This document shows positions 1 through 8,778 of a DNA stretch of 64,000 nucleotides, one piece after another (positions within the stretch are counted from its first letter, which is position 1; each line of letters starts with the position of its first letter). The stretch is taken from assembly GCA_000170815.1 (NCBI GenBank), contig ABCO01000008.1, forward strand, positions 1 through 64,000, in the 5' to 3' direction. The notes under the pieces were generated by a model. The model saw nothing but the letters and a program-made list of their open reading frames with translations. It did not search any database and was not told the origin of the DNA. This stretch comes from an unidentified eubacterium SCB49. GTDB lineage: Bacteria > Bacteroidota > Bacteroidia > Flavobacteriales > Flavobacteriaceae. The position numbers and the translations under genes are program-made.

Positions 1-2
1 CG

Positions 3-746
3 ATGAATAAACTGATTTTCATATTGACACTTCTACTCTTTATTTCTTGCAATGAGAAACGAGAAGGATATAAAGTGAATGACAAAACGAAAACAATTGT
101 TGGTTCTGAAAAAAATGCTCTCGAAGATGTTAGCAAAGATGAAGAAAACATTGTACCTAAAGTAAAATCGAAATCTAATTCTGACTATTTACAACAAGCG
201 GAATTATTTGCGAAATCAGTTCTAAAAGAAAATTTTCGGACTCACAAAATTGACATTACCGCTCAAATTAAACCAACTCATACTGAAATCTTTCAGAATG
301 TTGGTTTGATAAAAATCAATGCTTATTCGAACCAAAACTATCCAGAAAAAGTTGAACCTAACAGATACGAACATTTTATCCTTTTTGTTGCAACTTATGA
401 CAGTGAGATTAATGCGCTCAAAAACTTTGCTTTGATAAAAATGGCCTCAGAAAAAGAACCAGCCGAATATCTATTATCCAACAAAAAATTTACTAAGAAA
501 GTTGAGGCACTTAAGATAGGTACTAAACCAGGCGGAATGATTATTCAAAAAGACAAACAAATATTTAGTTTAGTCGAAACTTGTAGACGTGTTCCAATAC
601 ATGGAATTTGGAATGATTATGAAAATAAATTAATATCACATTTAGCAGATGAAAATGGAGAAGAATTTCAAATCCTAAATAGCAACTGCGGAGATAACTT
701 CTACCGAATAGAAACGCGAAAAGCCATCAAGCAACAAGGTATATAG
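3..746 (+). CDS. Orphan predicted lipoprotein
   Basis: I do not recognise a family. The first 15 residues form a short hydrophobic signal ending in FIS before Cys16, a lipobox, so the product is probably an acylated envelope lipoprotein. A charged, low-complexity linker (about residues 17-60) follows, then a globular part to residue 247 with two late cysteines. The start lies two bases into the window, so its promoter is not visible. It is followed by a spacer with a GC-rich palindrome rather than by a partner gene, which fits an isolated accessory gene. Reading frame and signal peptide are convincing; the function is unknown. Confidence 0.75.
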   Translation: MNKLIFILTLLLFISCNEKREGYKVNDKTKTIVGSEKNALEDVSKDEENIVPKVKSKSNSDYLQQAELFAKSVLKENFRTHKIDITAQIKPTHTEIFQNVGLIKINAYSNQNYPEKVEPNRYEHFILFVATYDSEINALKNFALIKMASEKEPAEYLLSNKKFTKKVEALKIGTKPGGMIIQKDKQIFSLVETCRRVPIHGIWNDYENKLISHLADENGEEFQILNSNCGDNFYRIETRKAIKQQGI

Positions 747-833
747 CTCATAGCCTGCTAGTTGCTTAATCTAAATTGAGGTATATTTGAAATATCGCCA
801 AATTTTTAATTTTGAAGATTTCCAATAAAAAAA

Positions 834-857
834 GACCCGCCTGCAGGACGGGCAGGT
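834..857. repeat. Short GC-rich palindromic element
   Basis: A GC-rich block in otherwise very AT-rich spacer contains two overlapping inverted pairs, CCTGC with GCAGG and CCCG with CGGG, preceded by a run of A. GC-rich palindromes of this kind recur in many flavobacterial intergenic regions (recalled, not checked). It could instead be the terminator of the preceding lipoprotein gene read from the opposite strand. Confidence 0.4.
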
Positions 858-981
858 AAATAGTAAAATTTAAAAATATGGCTTGTGTTTATTACTAAAA
901 TAATCACTATTTTAATCCGTAATTGACGGTTATACGAGACTGTTGGCAAACATTTGAGAAAAACCATTCTACAGAATAAAA

Positions 982-1794
982 ATGGGAAGAAAAAATTGGA
1001 CAAATGAAAAGATTTTCGACCGATTAATGAATAATAAATCGCAGAAAGCCTATTGGAATAATATCTTAGAATTGCGAAAGAGAGCAAACGAAGATGTTTA
1101 TGATCAAGCATTTAAACTTGCCAAATCTGAAAATGATAAAAAGAAAATTATTGGAATAGATGTTTTAGCTCAATTAGGTTTTGACCCAAGAATTGGACAG
1201 CAAAAAACTATAAATCTGTACTTTGACTTATTAGAAAACGAGCAAAGTGATAACGTTCTATTTGCATTGTTTTTTGGAATTAGCCACAACAATGAAAATC
1301 TAACAAAAAAGCAAGTTTCAAAACTTATAGAATTTAAAGATTCGAAAAATACTGATGTTCGTTATAGTTTGGTATCTGCTTTGTCCGGTATTGCGAATCC
1401 AGAGGCAATCGAAACATTAATAGAACTTTCCGAAGACAAATTTTCATCAATCAGGAATTGGGCAACTTTTGGAATTGGAACTTTAAGCAAGGAGAATAAC
1501 GAGCGAATTATAAATGCATTGTGGAAAAGAACTAAAGACAAACATCAAGAAACAAAACTAGAGGCTATTGTTGGATTAGCAATTCGTAAAGAAGTCGCAG
1601 TAAAAGAACAAATTATTAGCGAACTTAAAAATGGTAAGTACACAACTTTACTTTTTGATGCAATTAAAGAACTTGATGATAAAGAATTAATTCCATATTT
1701 ATTAAGCGAATTAAATTCGGCAAAAAAAGATAGTAAGACCAACAAAAAATGGCTTGCGGAATTAAACGAGTGTTTGAATAAAATTAGCACATAA
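982..1794 (+). CDS. HEAT-repeat protein
   Basis: This soluble 270-residue protein has no signal peptide. From about residue 45 to 250 it consists of roughly 30-residue helical pairs with the HEAT-type pattern of aliphatic positions followed by Asp-Val-Arg or Ser-Ile-Arg; the clearest are near residues 125-165. HEAT repeats form curved solenoids that bind proteins or nucleic acid. No catalytic domain is fused, so the partner cannot be named. The gene stands alone between two unrelated genes, separated by repeat-like spacers, which suggests an acquired accessory gene. Confidence 0.75.
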   Translation: MGRKNWTNEKIFDRLMNNKSQKAYWNNILELRKRANEDVYDQAFKLAKSENDKKKIIGIDVLAQLGFDPRIGQQKTINLYFDLLENEQSDNVLFALFFGISHNNENLTKKQVSKLIEFKDSKNTDVRYSLVSALSGIANPEAIETLIELSEDKFSSIRNWATFGIGTLSKENNERIINALWKRTKDKHQETKLEAIVGLAIRKEVAVKEQIISELKNGKYTTLLFDAIKELDDKELIPYLLSELNSAKKDSKTNKKWLAELNECLNKIST

Positions 1795-1795
1795 A

Positions 1796-1920
1796 AACGT
1801 GTGGTAACACCGTCTATAATTAATTGCTTGGCTCTTTCCTACTTGCAAAAATTCTTGCGGAATTTATACGGGTTCGTAAATGTTTGTTAACTTAGTTGCT
1901 TAACCATACACTAACACGTT
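1796..1920 (+). repeat. Spacer element bounded by inverted repeats
   Basis: The whole gap between two orphan genes is a 125-bp element that begins AACGTGT and ends with its exact reverse complement ACACGTT. Inside are further loosely paired pieces (GTGTGG near the left end, CCATACAC near the right; TTGCTTGG and TTGCTTAACC). The right end, followed by AGC, lies only 9 bases before the next start. I recall similar sequences recurring between unrelated genes in marine Flavobacteriaceae, but this was not checked here. Confidence 0.5.
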
Positions 1921-1929
1921 AGCATAATT

Positions 1930-2421
1930 ATGAAAAAAACTTTCAGCTTAGCAATTTTACTATCACTCGTAACTTCTGTTTCGTTTGCTTGTAGTTGTTT
2001 TAATGTGAGTGTCAGAAAAGCTCTAAAGCAATCGGAAACAGCATTTATTGGAAAAGTAGTAAAAGTTACCAAGAATGATTTTATTGAAACATATCCGAAA
2101 AAAGATGGAACGGTTTATAATTTTGAATATTCACTTTATGATTTCGAATTTGAAGTAACGGAGGTTTTTAAGGGTACAATGGAAACCAAAATAATTCGAA
2201 TTACAACATCGGGAAATGAAGGCGATTGCGGTGGATATTATTTAGAAAATGAATCGTATTTGATTTATGCATACTCAACTGATAATAATCCTTATTTCGA
2301 TAGTGAAACTAAAGTTAAACCATATTTAACAACCGATATCTGTATTGGTTCAGAATTAATTGCAGAACTCGAAACCAAACGTTTGAAAAAATTGAAACGA
2401 TACAAAAAACGGAAAGAATAA
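1930..2421 (+). CDS. Secreted CSC-type (TIMP/NTR-like) protein
   Basis: A signal peptide of about 20 residues ends in SFA and the mature protein would begin Cys-Ser-Cys (residues 21-23). That is the hallmark of a recurrent bacterial secreted family resembling the N-terminal netrin/TIMP-like domain. Two more cysteines, in EGDCGG and TDICIG, could form the two disulfides. The strand-rich middle (FIGKVVKV, FEFEVTEVFKG) fits a small OB-like barrel. The role is unknown; protease inhibition would be guesswork. Cys21 could alternatively be a weak lipobox cysteine. It is the third same-strand orphan gene in a row. Confidence 0.7.
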   Translation: MKKTFSLAILLSLVTSVSFACSCFNVSVRKALKQSETAFIGKVVKVTKNDFIETYPKKDGTVYNFEYSLYDFEFEVTEVFKGTMETKIIRITTSGNEGDCGGYYLENESYLIYAYSTDNNPYFDSETKVKPYLTTDICIGSELIAELETKRLKKLKRYKKRKE

Positions 2422-2569
2422 AAATTGCTGTCAACGCATACAAGCAATGCGGGAGTCTGTGCTTAATTAAAAGTTAGGGTATAGTGCTTTTGTTACATCT
2501 GTTTTCCACCCACACCCCCTCTGCACATTTTTAATACAAATTAAATTGAAAATTACACAACATGACAGT

Positions 2570-2607
2570 TTTACATTTGTAAACTAATAGTGTTACTATT
2601 ATATTTG
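2570..2607 (+). promoter_or_regulatory. Promoter and probable TetR operator
   Basis: A Bacteroidota-type promoter is visible: TTTG at 2576-2579, a 20-base spacer, and the -7 element TATATTTG at 2600-2607, 19 bases before the TetR start. A perfect palindrome, TAATAGT-GTT-ACTATTA (2585-2601), fills the spacer and runs into the -7 element. A smaller one, TTTAC-ATTT-GTAAA (2570-2583), covers the -33 element. This placement is what an autorepressing TetR protein would use; binding itself is inferred. Confidence 0.65.
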
Positions 2608-2626
2608 CACGTATAAATATTGAGTT

Positions 2627-3301
2627 ATGCAAGAATTATTAAAAAACTTCCAGATTCAGGTTAATGAAAAAACTTTTATTAAAAATCCTGAAACGTCTGA
2701 ATTAGGTAAGCGCATAGTCGAGCACAGTATCACGCTCATTGATGATATTGGTTTTGATGCATTTACTTTTAAAAAATTAGGTGTAATCATTTCATCAAAT
2801 GAAAGCTCGATATATCGTTATTTTGAAAATAAGCACAAACTGCTATTATACCTTACCTCTTGGTACTGGGCTTGGATGGAATATCAAATCGTTTTACAGA
2901 CTTTTAGTATTACTAATGCAAGTGAAAAACTAGAGAAAATTATTTCTATTATAACAGCGACAACTAAAAGAGACTCAAATTTTTCTCACATAAATGAAAA
3001 ACTTTTAAATAAGATTGTGATTAATGAATATTCAAAATCCTTCTTAACTAAAGAAGTAGATACTGATAATAAAGAAGGATATTTTTCAATTTATAAACGG
3101 CTTATCACACGTATTAAAGATGTTATAATTCAAATAAATAACAGCTATCCGTTTCCAGCTTCGTTGGCTAGTACCCTTGTAGATGGCTCTTTACACCAAC
3201 ATTTTCTTGTAAACCACTTCCCTACTATCACAGATTGTGGAAAAAAACATACACCACAAGAGTTTTATACACACCTAATATTCAACACGCTCAAAAAGTA
3301 A
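2627..3301 (+). CDS. TetR-family transcriptional regulator
   Basis: The N-terminal part (about residues 30-80) is a TetR helix-turn-helix: an amphipathic helix, then FDAFTFKKLG, then the recognition helix ending in SSIYRYFENKHKLL, the signature of the family. The remainder to residue 224 is a helical ligand and dimerisation domain with no recognisable ligand. The ABC exporter gene starts 5 bases after the stop, so the regulator is the first gene of the export operon and most likely represses it. The palindrome in its own promoter supports autoregulation. The inducing compound cannot be inferred. Confidence 0.9.
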   Translation: MQELLKNFQIQVNEKTFIKNPETSELGKRIVEHSITLIDDIGFDAFTFKKLGVIISSNESSIYRYFENKHKLLLYLTSWYWAWMEYQIVLQTFSITNASEKLEKIISIITATTKRDSNFSHINEKLLNKIVINEYSKSFLTKEVDTDNKEGYFSIYKRLITRIKDVIIQINNSYPFPASLASTLVDGSLHQHFLVNHFPTITDCGKKHTPQEFYTHLIFNTLKK

Positions 3302-3306
3302 ATTAA

Positions 3307-4941
3307 ATGAGAAAAAAAATGAAGCCATGGCAACGTTTTATAAACTTGCTAAAATTGGACAGAAGGGATATTAGACAAATTTTCTACTATGCTGTTTTTG
3401 CAGGATTGGTTGCGCTAACCTTACCATTAGGTATACAAGCCATTATTAATCTTATTCAGGGAGCAGAAGTATCTACATCATGGATCGTATTAGTTGTGCT
3501 TGTTACCTTGGGAGTAGCCTTTCAAGGAATTTTACAACTCATGCAAATACGAATACTAGAAAATATTCAACAAAAAATATTTACTAGATCCTCTTTTGAG
3601 TTTGCATATCGTTTTCCAAAAATAAAATGGAATGAACTAATCGAAGACTATCCACCTGAACTAGCCAATCGTTTTTTTGATACTTTAACGGTACAAAAAG
3701 GATTGTCCAAAATTCTAATTGATTTTCCAGCTGCAATTCTTCAAATTTTATTCGGTTTGATATTGTTATCACTCTATCATTCCTTTTTCATTATTTATGG
3801 CTTACTACTTTTAATATTGGTTTATGTAGTATTTAATTTTACTGCTAAAAAGGGCTTAGAAACTAGCCTTAAAGAATCTAAATCAAAATATGAAGTGGCG
3901 CATTGGCTTCAAGAAATTGCGAGTTCTATTACAAGTTTTAAGCTCTCTGGAAATACAACACTAGCAATGGAGCATAATAATAGGCTGACCGAACATTATC
4001 TTGAAACTAGAGAGAATCATTTTAAAGTATTGATGACACAGTTTATTCAAATGATTGGTTTTAAAGTTTTAGTAACCGCTGGATTATTACTTATTGGTGG
4101 ATTACTTGTTTTAAATCAACAAATGAATATTGGGCAATTTGTAGCGGCAGAAATTATTATTCTTTTGGTTATTAGATCTGTAGAAAAACTGGTTACAGGA
4201 TTAGAAACTCTTTACGATGTACTTACATCTTTAGAAAAAATAGGGCAAGTCGTTGATAAAAAACTAGAAGAACAAGAAGGAACAGATCCTTTTTTAATAA
4301 ATGAAACGGCTTCAATAGCAGTGCATAATCTTAGGTACCAAACTAAAGAAGGAGATATCGTTCTTAACGATGTAAATCTTAATTTAAACAATAAAGATAG
4401 ATTATTAATTAAAGGTCCAGCAGGTTCAGGAAAAACTACACTTCTTAAAGTACTTTCTGGCTTAATAGAGCCTTCAAGTGGTGCTATCTACATTAACGAT
4501 CATAGTTTTAAAGGAATGGACGTTAGTGAATATAGGTCTAAAATAGGGCAAGTACTTCCAGAGCAAATACCTTTTAAAGGTACGATACTTGAGAATATAA
4601 CATTTGGAAATAAGAATATTTCAATCGATACCGTGAGTAATATTATAAAAGAAGTTGGCCTGCAAGATTTTGTTAGAAAACAAGCTATGGGTATAAACAA
4701 TGAAATTTTATCACAAGGTCAAAACTTGCCCCATACTGTTTCTAAAAGACTATTGTTAGCCAGAGCTATTGTACACCAACCAAAAATCTTATTGCTAAAA
4801 GATGCATTAGAACATTTTGAACCCACCGAAGCTAAACGTTTGATAAATTATTTGTCTAGTCCAGAACAACCCTGGTTGCTTATCGTCGCAGGAAATAATG
4901 AAGACTGGAAAAATGTTTGTAATAAAAAATTACGTTTATAA
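3307..4941 (+). CDS. ABC exporter subunit with degenerate ATPase
   Basis: The layout is that of a fused type I secretion or bacteriocin exporter half-transporter. A membrane domain (about residues 20-310) holds several hydrophobic helices, and a nucleotide-binding domain follows from about 330. There is no N-terminal C39 peptidase domain. The Walker A motif is intact (GPAGSGKTT, 370-378). The other ATPase motifs are not: the signature region reads SQGQ (469-472) instead of LSGGQ, the Walker B aspartate position is Lys498 followed by Asp499, and the H-loop histidine is missing (AGNN, 528-531). It may bind ATP without normal hydrolysis, or pair with another ATPase. HlyD and TolC genes follow directly. 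The start could also be the ATG at 3319. Confidence 0.88.
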   Translation: MRKKMKPWQRFINLLKLDRRDIRQIFYYAVFAGLVALTLPLGIQAIINLIQGAEVSTSWIVLVVLVTLGVAFQGILQLMQIRILENIQQKIFTRSSFEFAYRFPKIKWNELIEDYPPELANRFFDTLTVQKGLSKILIDFPAAILQILFGLILLSLYHSFFIIYGLLLLILVYVVFNFTAKKGLETSLKESKSKYEVAHWLQEIASSITSFKLSGNTTLAMEHNNRLTEHYLETRENHFKVLMTQFIQMIGFKVLVTAGLLLIGGLLVLNQQMNIGQFVAAEIIILLVIRSVEKLVTGLETLYDVLTSLEKIGQVVDKKLEEQEGTDPFLINETASIAVHNLRYQTKEGDIVLNDVNLNLNNKDRLLIKGPAGSGKTTLLKVLSGLIEPSSGAIYINDHSFKGMDVSEYRSKIGQVLPEQIPFKGTILENITFGNKNISIDTVSNIIKEVGLQDFVRKQAMGINNEILSQGQNLPHTVSKRLLLARAIVHQPKILLLKDALEHFEPTEAKRLINYLSSPEQPWLLIVAGNNEDWKNVCNKKLRL

Positions 4942-4961
4942 TCAAATTAACAAGCCCAAAA

Positions 4962-6308
4962 ATGCTTAATATATCTCATAATCAATTAAATAAAAAAGTG
5001 AACCCTGACTGTTATTCTGCTTTAGCAAAAACACAAAAGGTCAAACACAATAAATATTTTAATCGTTTTTTACTTGCCTCTGCAATAATAGTCCTCATCA
5101 TACTTTTTTTACCTTGGACACAAAATGTTACAGGTGCTGGCTATGTAACAACACTTACACCAGACCAACGACCACAAACTATTCAATCACCTATTCCAGG
5201 TAGGATTGAACAATGGTTTGTAAGAGAAGGTGATTATGTAGCAAAAGGCGATACTATTTTATTTGTTTCTGAAATTAAAAACGAATACCAAGACCCACGT
5301 CTTGTTGAGAGAACTATTGCTCAACGAGATGCTAAAAATAATGCTGTGACTTCTTATAAAGATAAAGTTCGCGCTTTAGAAAATCAAATTAATGCATTAC
5401 AGTCTGAACGTAAATTAAAAATTGAACAAGCAGAAAACAAACTAAAACAAACACAATATAAAGTAAAGAGTGATAGCATAGATTTGGTAGCCGCAAAAAC
5501 CAATAAAGAAATTGCACAAAAACAGTACGACCGAACGGTTACATTACAAACCGAAGGATTAAAATCAAAAGCTGATGTAGAAAGTAAACAGCTAAAACTA
5601 CAAGAAACGGAAGCCAAATTAATTGGTCAAGAAAATAAATTACTCGGCAGTAAAAATGAATTAATAAACGCTCGCTTAGACATTAATAGAACTGCTACAG
5701 CATATGCCGAAAAAATAAGCAAAGCTCAGAGCGATAAATTTACAGCTAGTTCTGCGCAATTTGATACAGAGGCACAAGTGTCAAAGTTAGAAAATGCCTC
5801 TACTAATTATGAACTTAGAGGTAAAATGCGCTATATACTTGCACCCCAAAATGGGTATATAAATAAAGCTATAAAAACTGGTATTGGAGAAACATTTAAA
5901 GAAGGAGAACAATTGGTTGGCATAATGCCAGCCGATTATGACATTGCAGTTGAAACATTTGTTGCTCCTATAGACTTGCCTTTAATTCACGTAGGCGAAG
6001 ATATTAGAGTGCAATTTGATGGTTGGCCTGCCATTGTATTTAGCGGTTGGCCTGATTCATCATTCGGAACATATAGCGGTACTGTAATTGCCGTTGAAAC
6101 TTTTATTAGTGCAAACGGAAAATTTAGGGTGTTGATAGCGCCTAAAAAAGACGCAGAACAATGGCCAAAAAATGTACGAGTTGGTTCTGGTGCTCGCACG
6201 ATCGCCTTACTTCAAGATGTGCCAATTTGGTACGAATTATGGCGAAAACTTAATGGTTTTCCACCAGATTATTATGTCCCTACAACGACAAAAAATGAAA
6301 AGAAATGA
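4962..6308 (+). CDS. HlyD-family periplasmic adaptor
   Basis: This is the membrane-fusion component that links an inner-membrane exporter to an outer-membrane channel. A cytoplasmic head of about 35 residues precedes one transmembrane helix (about 37-54). A split biotinyl-lipoyl domain follows, with first half QSPIPGRIEQWFVREGDYVAKGD. Next is a long Lys/Glu/Gln-rich coiled-coil hairpin (about 125-275), the second lipoyl half (YILAPQNGYINKAIKTG) and a beta-barrel to residue 448. It starts 20 bases after the ABC gene and its stop overlaps the start of the TolC gene in ATGA, so the three are co-expressed. Confidence 0.92.
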   Translation: MLNISHNQLNKKVNPDCYSALAKTQKVKHNKYFNRFLLASAIIVLIILFLPWTQNVTGAGYVTTLTPDQRPQTIQSPIPGRIEQWFVREGDYVAKGDTILFVSEIKNEYQDPRLVERTIAQRDAKNNAVTSYKDKVRALENQINALQSERKLKIEQAENKLKQTQYKVKSDSIDLVAAKTNKEIAQKQYDRTVTLQTEGLKSKADVESKQLKLQETEAKLIGQENKLLGSKNELINARLDINRTATAYAEKISKAQSDKFTASSAQFDTEAQVSKLENASTNYELRGKMRYILAPQNGYINKAIKTGIGETFKEGEQLVGIMPADYDIAVETFVAPIDLPLIHVGEDIRVQFDGWPAIVFSGWPDSSFGTYSGTVIAVETFISANGKFRVLIAPKKDAEQWPKNVRVGSGARTIALLQDVPIWYELWRKLNGFPPDYYVPTTTKNEKK

Positions 6309-7741
6309 AAAGGTTGAAACACATATTTTTAGTCATTTTAGTCTTTTGTGCTACAAGTTCTGTTTTAGGTCAGACACAGGAAGAAAAATCAGTTATTATT
6401 CCAAATGAAATATTAACGTATAATGAATTCCTTGGGTTTGTTAAAAAACATCATCCTTTAGTTAAACAAGCCAACCTTGTCCTTAGTATTGGAGAAGCAA
6501 ATTTATTAAAAGCAAGAGGTGGCTTTGACCCTAAAATTGAGGTAGATTTTGATCGTAAGAAGTTTAAAGACATCGAGTATTACGAACAATTAAATACGAC
6601 ATTTAAAATACCTACTTGGTATGGTATAGAATTAAAGGCCAATTTTGAGCAAAATAGTGGGCAATACCTAGACCCAAGCCTTACGGTACCCGAAGAAGGT
6701 CTTTATAGTGCTGGTGTCTCATTTTCACTCGCTCAAGGACTTTTAATTAACGATCGGATGGCAGCATTAAAAAAAGCGAAAATATTTGTCAAACAATCAC
6801 AAGCCGATCGTGAGCTTTTAGTAAATGATATAATTGTAGAAGCTAGTAAGGCGTATTTTGAATGGTTGCAAGCTACTAATGAGCAAAACATTTACACCAA
6901 TTTTCTTGACAATGCACAGGAGAGATTGATAGCCATAGAACGAAGTGTTGAAGAAGGAGACAAAGCAGCTATAGATATCACAGAAGCAAGAATAATATTT
7001 CAGAATAGAAAACTAGAACTAGAAGCTACAAAATTAAAAAGAAGAAAAGCAGCTCTTAAAGTAAGTAACTATCTATGGCTAAATGAAATTCCGTTACAAT
7101 TGGAAGATCAAGTAGTCCCAAATTCCCTTGAAATTGAAAATCTCGAAAATATTTTAAATATTAATTCCATTGTAAACAGCAAAATACCGAGTGAGAATCA
7201 CCCTAAATTATTAAGCTTACAAGCCAAAATTGATGGATTAGAAGTAGAACGAAAACTTAATAGCAATAATTTATTACCAAAAGTCGATTTGCAATATAAT
7301 TTTCTTTCAGAGGATTATGACAAGCTTAATAGCTTTAATACGGCAAACTATAAAGCCTTTGTAAATATGAGTTTTCCATTATTTCTACGGAAAGAACGAG
7401 GGAAATTAAAATTAACAAACTATAAAATTCAAGATACAGAATTTGAACAGGATGCAGTTATATTAGAATTAACCAATAAATTAAATGCAATACAATTTGA
7501 AATAAACTCATTAAAAGAACAAGTTCAGATAATCAAAGAAATTGTTATTGATTATGAAACATTGGTTAGTGCTGAAGAACGAAAATTCTCATTAGGAGAA
7601 AGTTCATTATTTTTAATAAATACACGTGAACAAAAATTAATTGATGTACGGTTAAAAGAAAATAACTTACTTACTAAACAACTTGAGTCGTATGTTTCTT
7701 ATTTCAACCTTTTAGGTTTGGCAGATATAACCTTAAATTAA
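6305..7741 (+). CDS. TolC-like outer-membrane efflux channel
   Basis: A signal peptide (about residues 1-22, ending VLGQ) is followed by the paired long helical repeats of outer-membrane efflux proteins. Each half has the typical start of KHHPLVKQANL or NHPKLLSLQAKI and a beta segment such as FDPKIEVDFDRK or LPKVDLQYNFL. The length of 478 residues is normal for the family. It would complete a three-part conduit with the HlyD adaptor upstream, whose stop codon overlaps its start. It is the last gene of the TetR-led operon; nothing recognisable as a transported peptide is encoded nearby. Confidence 0.92.
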   Translation: MKRLKHIFLVILVFCATSSVLGQTQEEKSVIIPNEILTYNEFLGFVKKHHPLVKQANLVLSIGEANLLKARGGFDPKIEVDFDRKKFKDIEYYEQLNTTFKIPTWYGIELKANFEQNSGQYLDPSLTVPEEGLYSAGVSFSLAQGLLINDRMAALKKAKIFVKQSQADRELLVNDIIVEASKAYFEWLQATNEQNIYTNFLDNAQERLIAIERSVEEGDKAAIDITEARIIFQNRKLELEATKLKRRKAALKVSNYLWLNEIPLQLEDQVVPNSLEIENLENILNINSIVNSKIPSENHPKLLSLQAKIDGLEVERKLNSNNLLPKVDLQYNFLSEDYDKLNSFNTANYKAFVNMSFPLFLRKERGKLKLTNYKIQDTEFEQDAVILELTNKLNAIQFEINSLKEQVQIIKEIVIDYETLVSAEERKFSLGESSLFLINTREQKLIDVRLKENNLLTKQLESYVSYFNLLGLADITLN

Positions 7742-8309
7742 ACAAATCAAGAAAATGCTGCATTAGAATACGTATCATTTAAGATTGGTAACGAATGTTT
7801 TTGGGATGGTAAGGCAAATGAAAGTAGAAAATGTAAAATATGAACTAGATTTGATGAACTTATAATATACAGACAAAGAAAATAAGACCATTTCAGTAAA
7901 TTTAAAAGCATCCAGAAAATAGAGTTGCAATAAACAGACAACATTTAATATGGTTTAGATTTTTTAACTTTGATATATTTAGAAAAACCTAAATGAATCA
8001 CAAAAAACTATTCCTGAAAATTAACTAAGAACATCAAGCGATTGAGACTAAAAAAATACAGCATAACACTCTTAGCAATTATACTGAACACCTTTATAAT
8101 AGACTAAATAAATTTAATTTTAAAAATCACTATAAATAAGTAAGTTAATTGATTAGATCTGGTACTAACATATGCTTATCATACTTTAAAAAGTCTAATT
8201 AAAGATACACTTCTATACTGCAACATTAGTCTAAAAAAATATAGCTCTCCTCTATTTAAATATGCCTATCTCCAACTAAAGAAATAGGTCTTGCAAACTG
8301 TAATAAAAA
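7742..8309. other. Gene-free AT-rich stretch
   Basis: No credible gene was found in these 568 bases. All frames are broken by stops, and the only longer leftward frame (7747-7944) is a low-complexity hydrophobic translation without a start context. There is no clear hairpin terminator after the efflux gene. The beginning (7750-7830) reads like the decayed edge of a coding sequence, but it is too short to identify. Confidence 0.5.
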
Positions 8310-8687
8310 CTACGCGCATTCATTACAAATCCCAGTAAGAACACAATTTGTATTTTGAACTTTATAACCATTAGGTAATGAATATGAAACTGGTACTTGT
8401 AAACACTCAATGGATTCACAAATCAAACAACGAAAATGAAAATGATGGTCAATAATTTCTGGCTGATTCTCACATTTTTTGCAAATAGCAAAGTATTGTT
8501 TTCCATCTTCTGCAACTATTTTATGAGCGATATTGTCCTCACAAAACCTATTCAACACCCTATAAATTGTAGCTCTATTAATTTTAATATCTAATTGTCT
8601 TTCTATAGCATCTTGACTTAATGCTTTTCTTGAATTAATCAACAAATCTAGTACCGCTTCTTTTGTAGGTGTATTTCTTCGATTCAT
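8310..8687 (-). CDS. Fur-family metal or redox repressor
   Basis: The protein has 125 residues, slightly short for the family. The N-terminal winged helix carries NRATIYRVLNRFCEDNIAHKI, the recognition-helix pattern of Fur/Zur/PerR. The C-terminal dimerisation domain has the HHFHF metal-site motif and two CxxC pairs, CLIC and CNEC, the usual structural zinc site. An extra CKKC lies before the histidines. Which metal or oxidant it senses cannot be read from sequence. It is divergent from a flavoprotein reductase with two palindromes between the starts, so regulation of both genes is likely. Confidence 0.9.
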   Translation of the reverse strand: MNRRNTPTKEAVLDLLINSRKALSQDAIERQLDIKINRATIYRVLNRFCEDNIAHKIVAEDGKQYFAICKKCENQPEIIDHHFHFRCLICESIECLQVPVSYSLPNGYKVQNTNCVLTGICNECA

Positions 8688-8690
8688 AAC

Positions 8691-8763
8691 TTATTGCGAT
8701 TTTGTTGCAATAATACAAAAATACGGTATATTTGCCAAGCTACTATTGCGACAATATCGCGAT
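8691..8763. promoter_or_regulatory. Two Fur-family operator-like palindromes
   Basis: The divergent intergenic region holds two related inverted repeats. At 8691-8713 the perfect arms TTATTGC and GCAATAA are separated by 9 bases, and at 8745-8763 the arms ATTGCGA and TCGCGAT differ at one position. Both share the half-site ATTGCGA. One abuts the repressor start and the other lies 16 bases before the reductase start, as expected for a repressor controlling itself and its neighbour. Binding is inferred. Confidence 0.6.
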
Positions 8764-8778
8764 TAGTTGTTTTAAATT

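Noticed and set aside
806..1111. Leftward frame of about 100 codons overlapping the start of the HEAT-repeat gene
   Set aside because: It runs through a GC-rich palindrome and the antisense of a better-supported gene, and its translation looks random.
1796..1920. Classical integron attC site
   Set aside because: The ends AACGTGT and ACACGTT do not fit the GTTRRRY/RYYYAAC core sites and no integrase is in the window, so it is reported only as cassette-like.
7747..7944. Leftward hydrophobic reading frame downstream of the TolC-like gene
   Set aside because: Low-complexity translation without ribosome site, partner or family resemblance; it lies in a stop-rich AT-rich gap.
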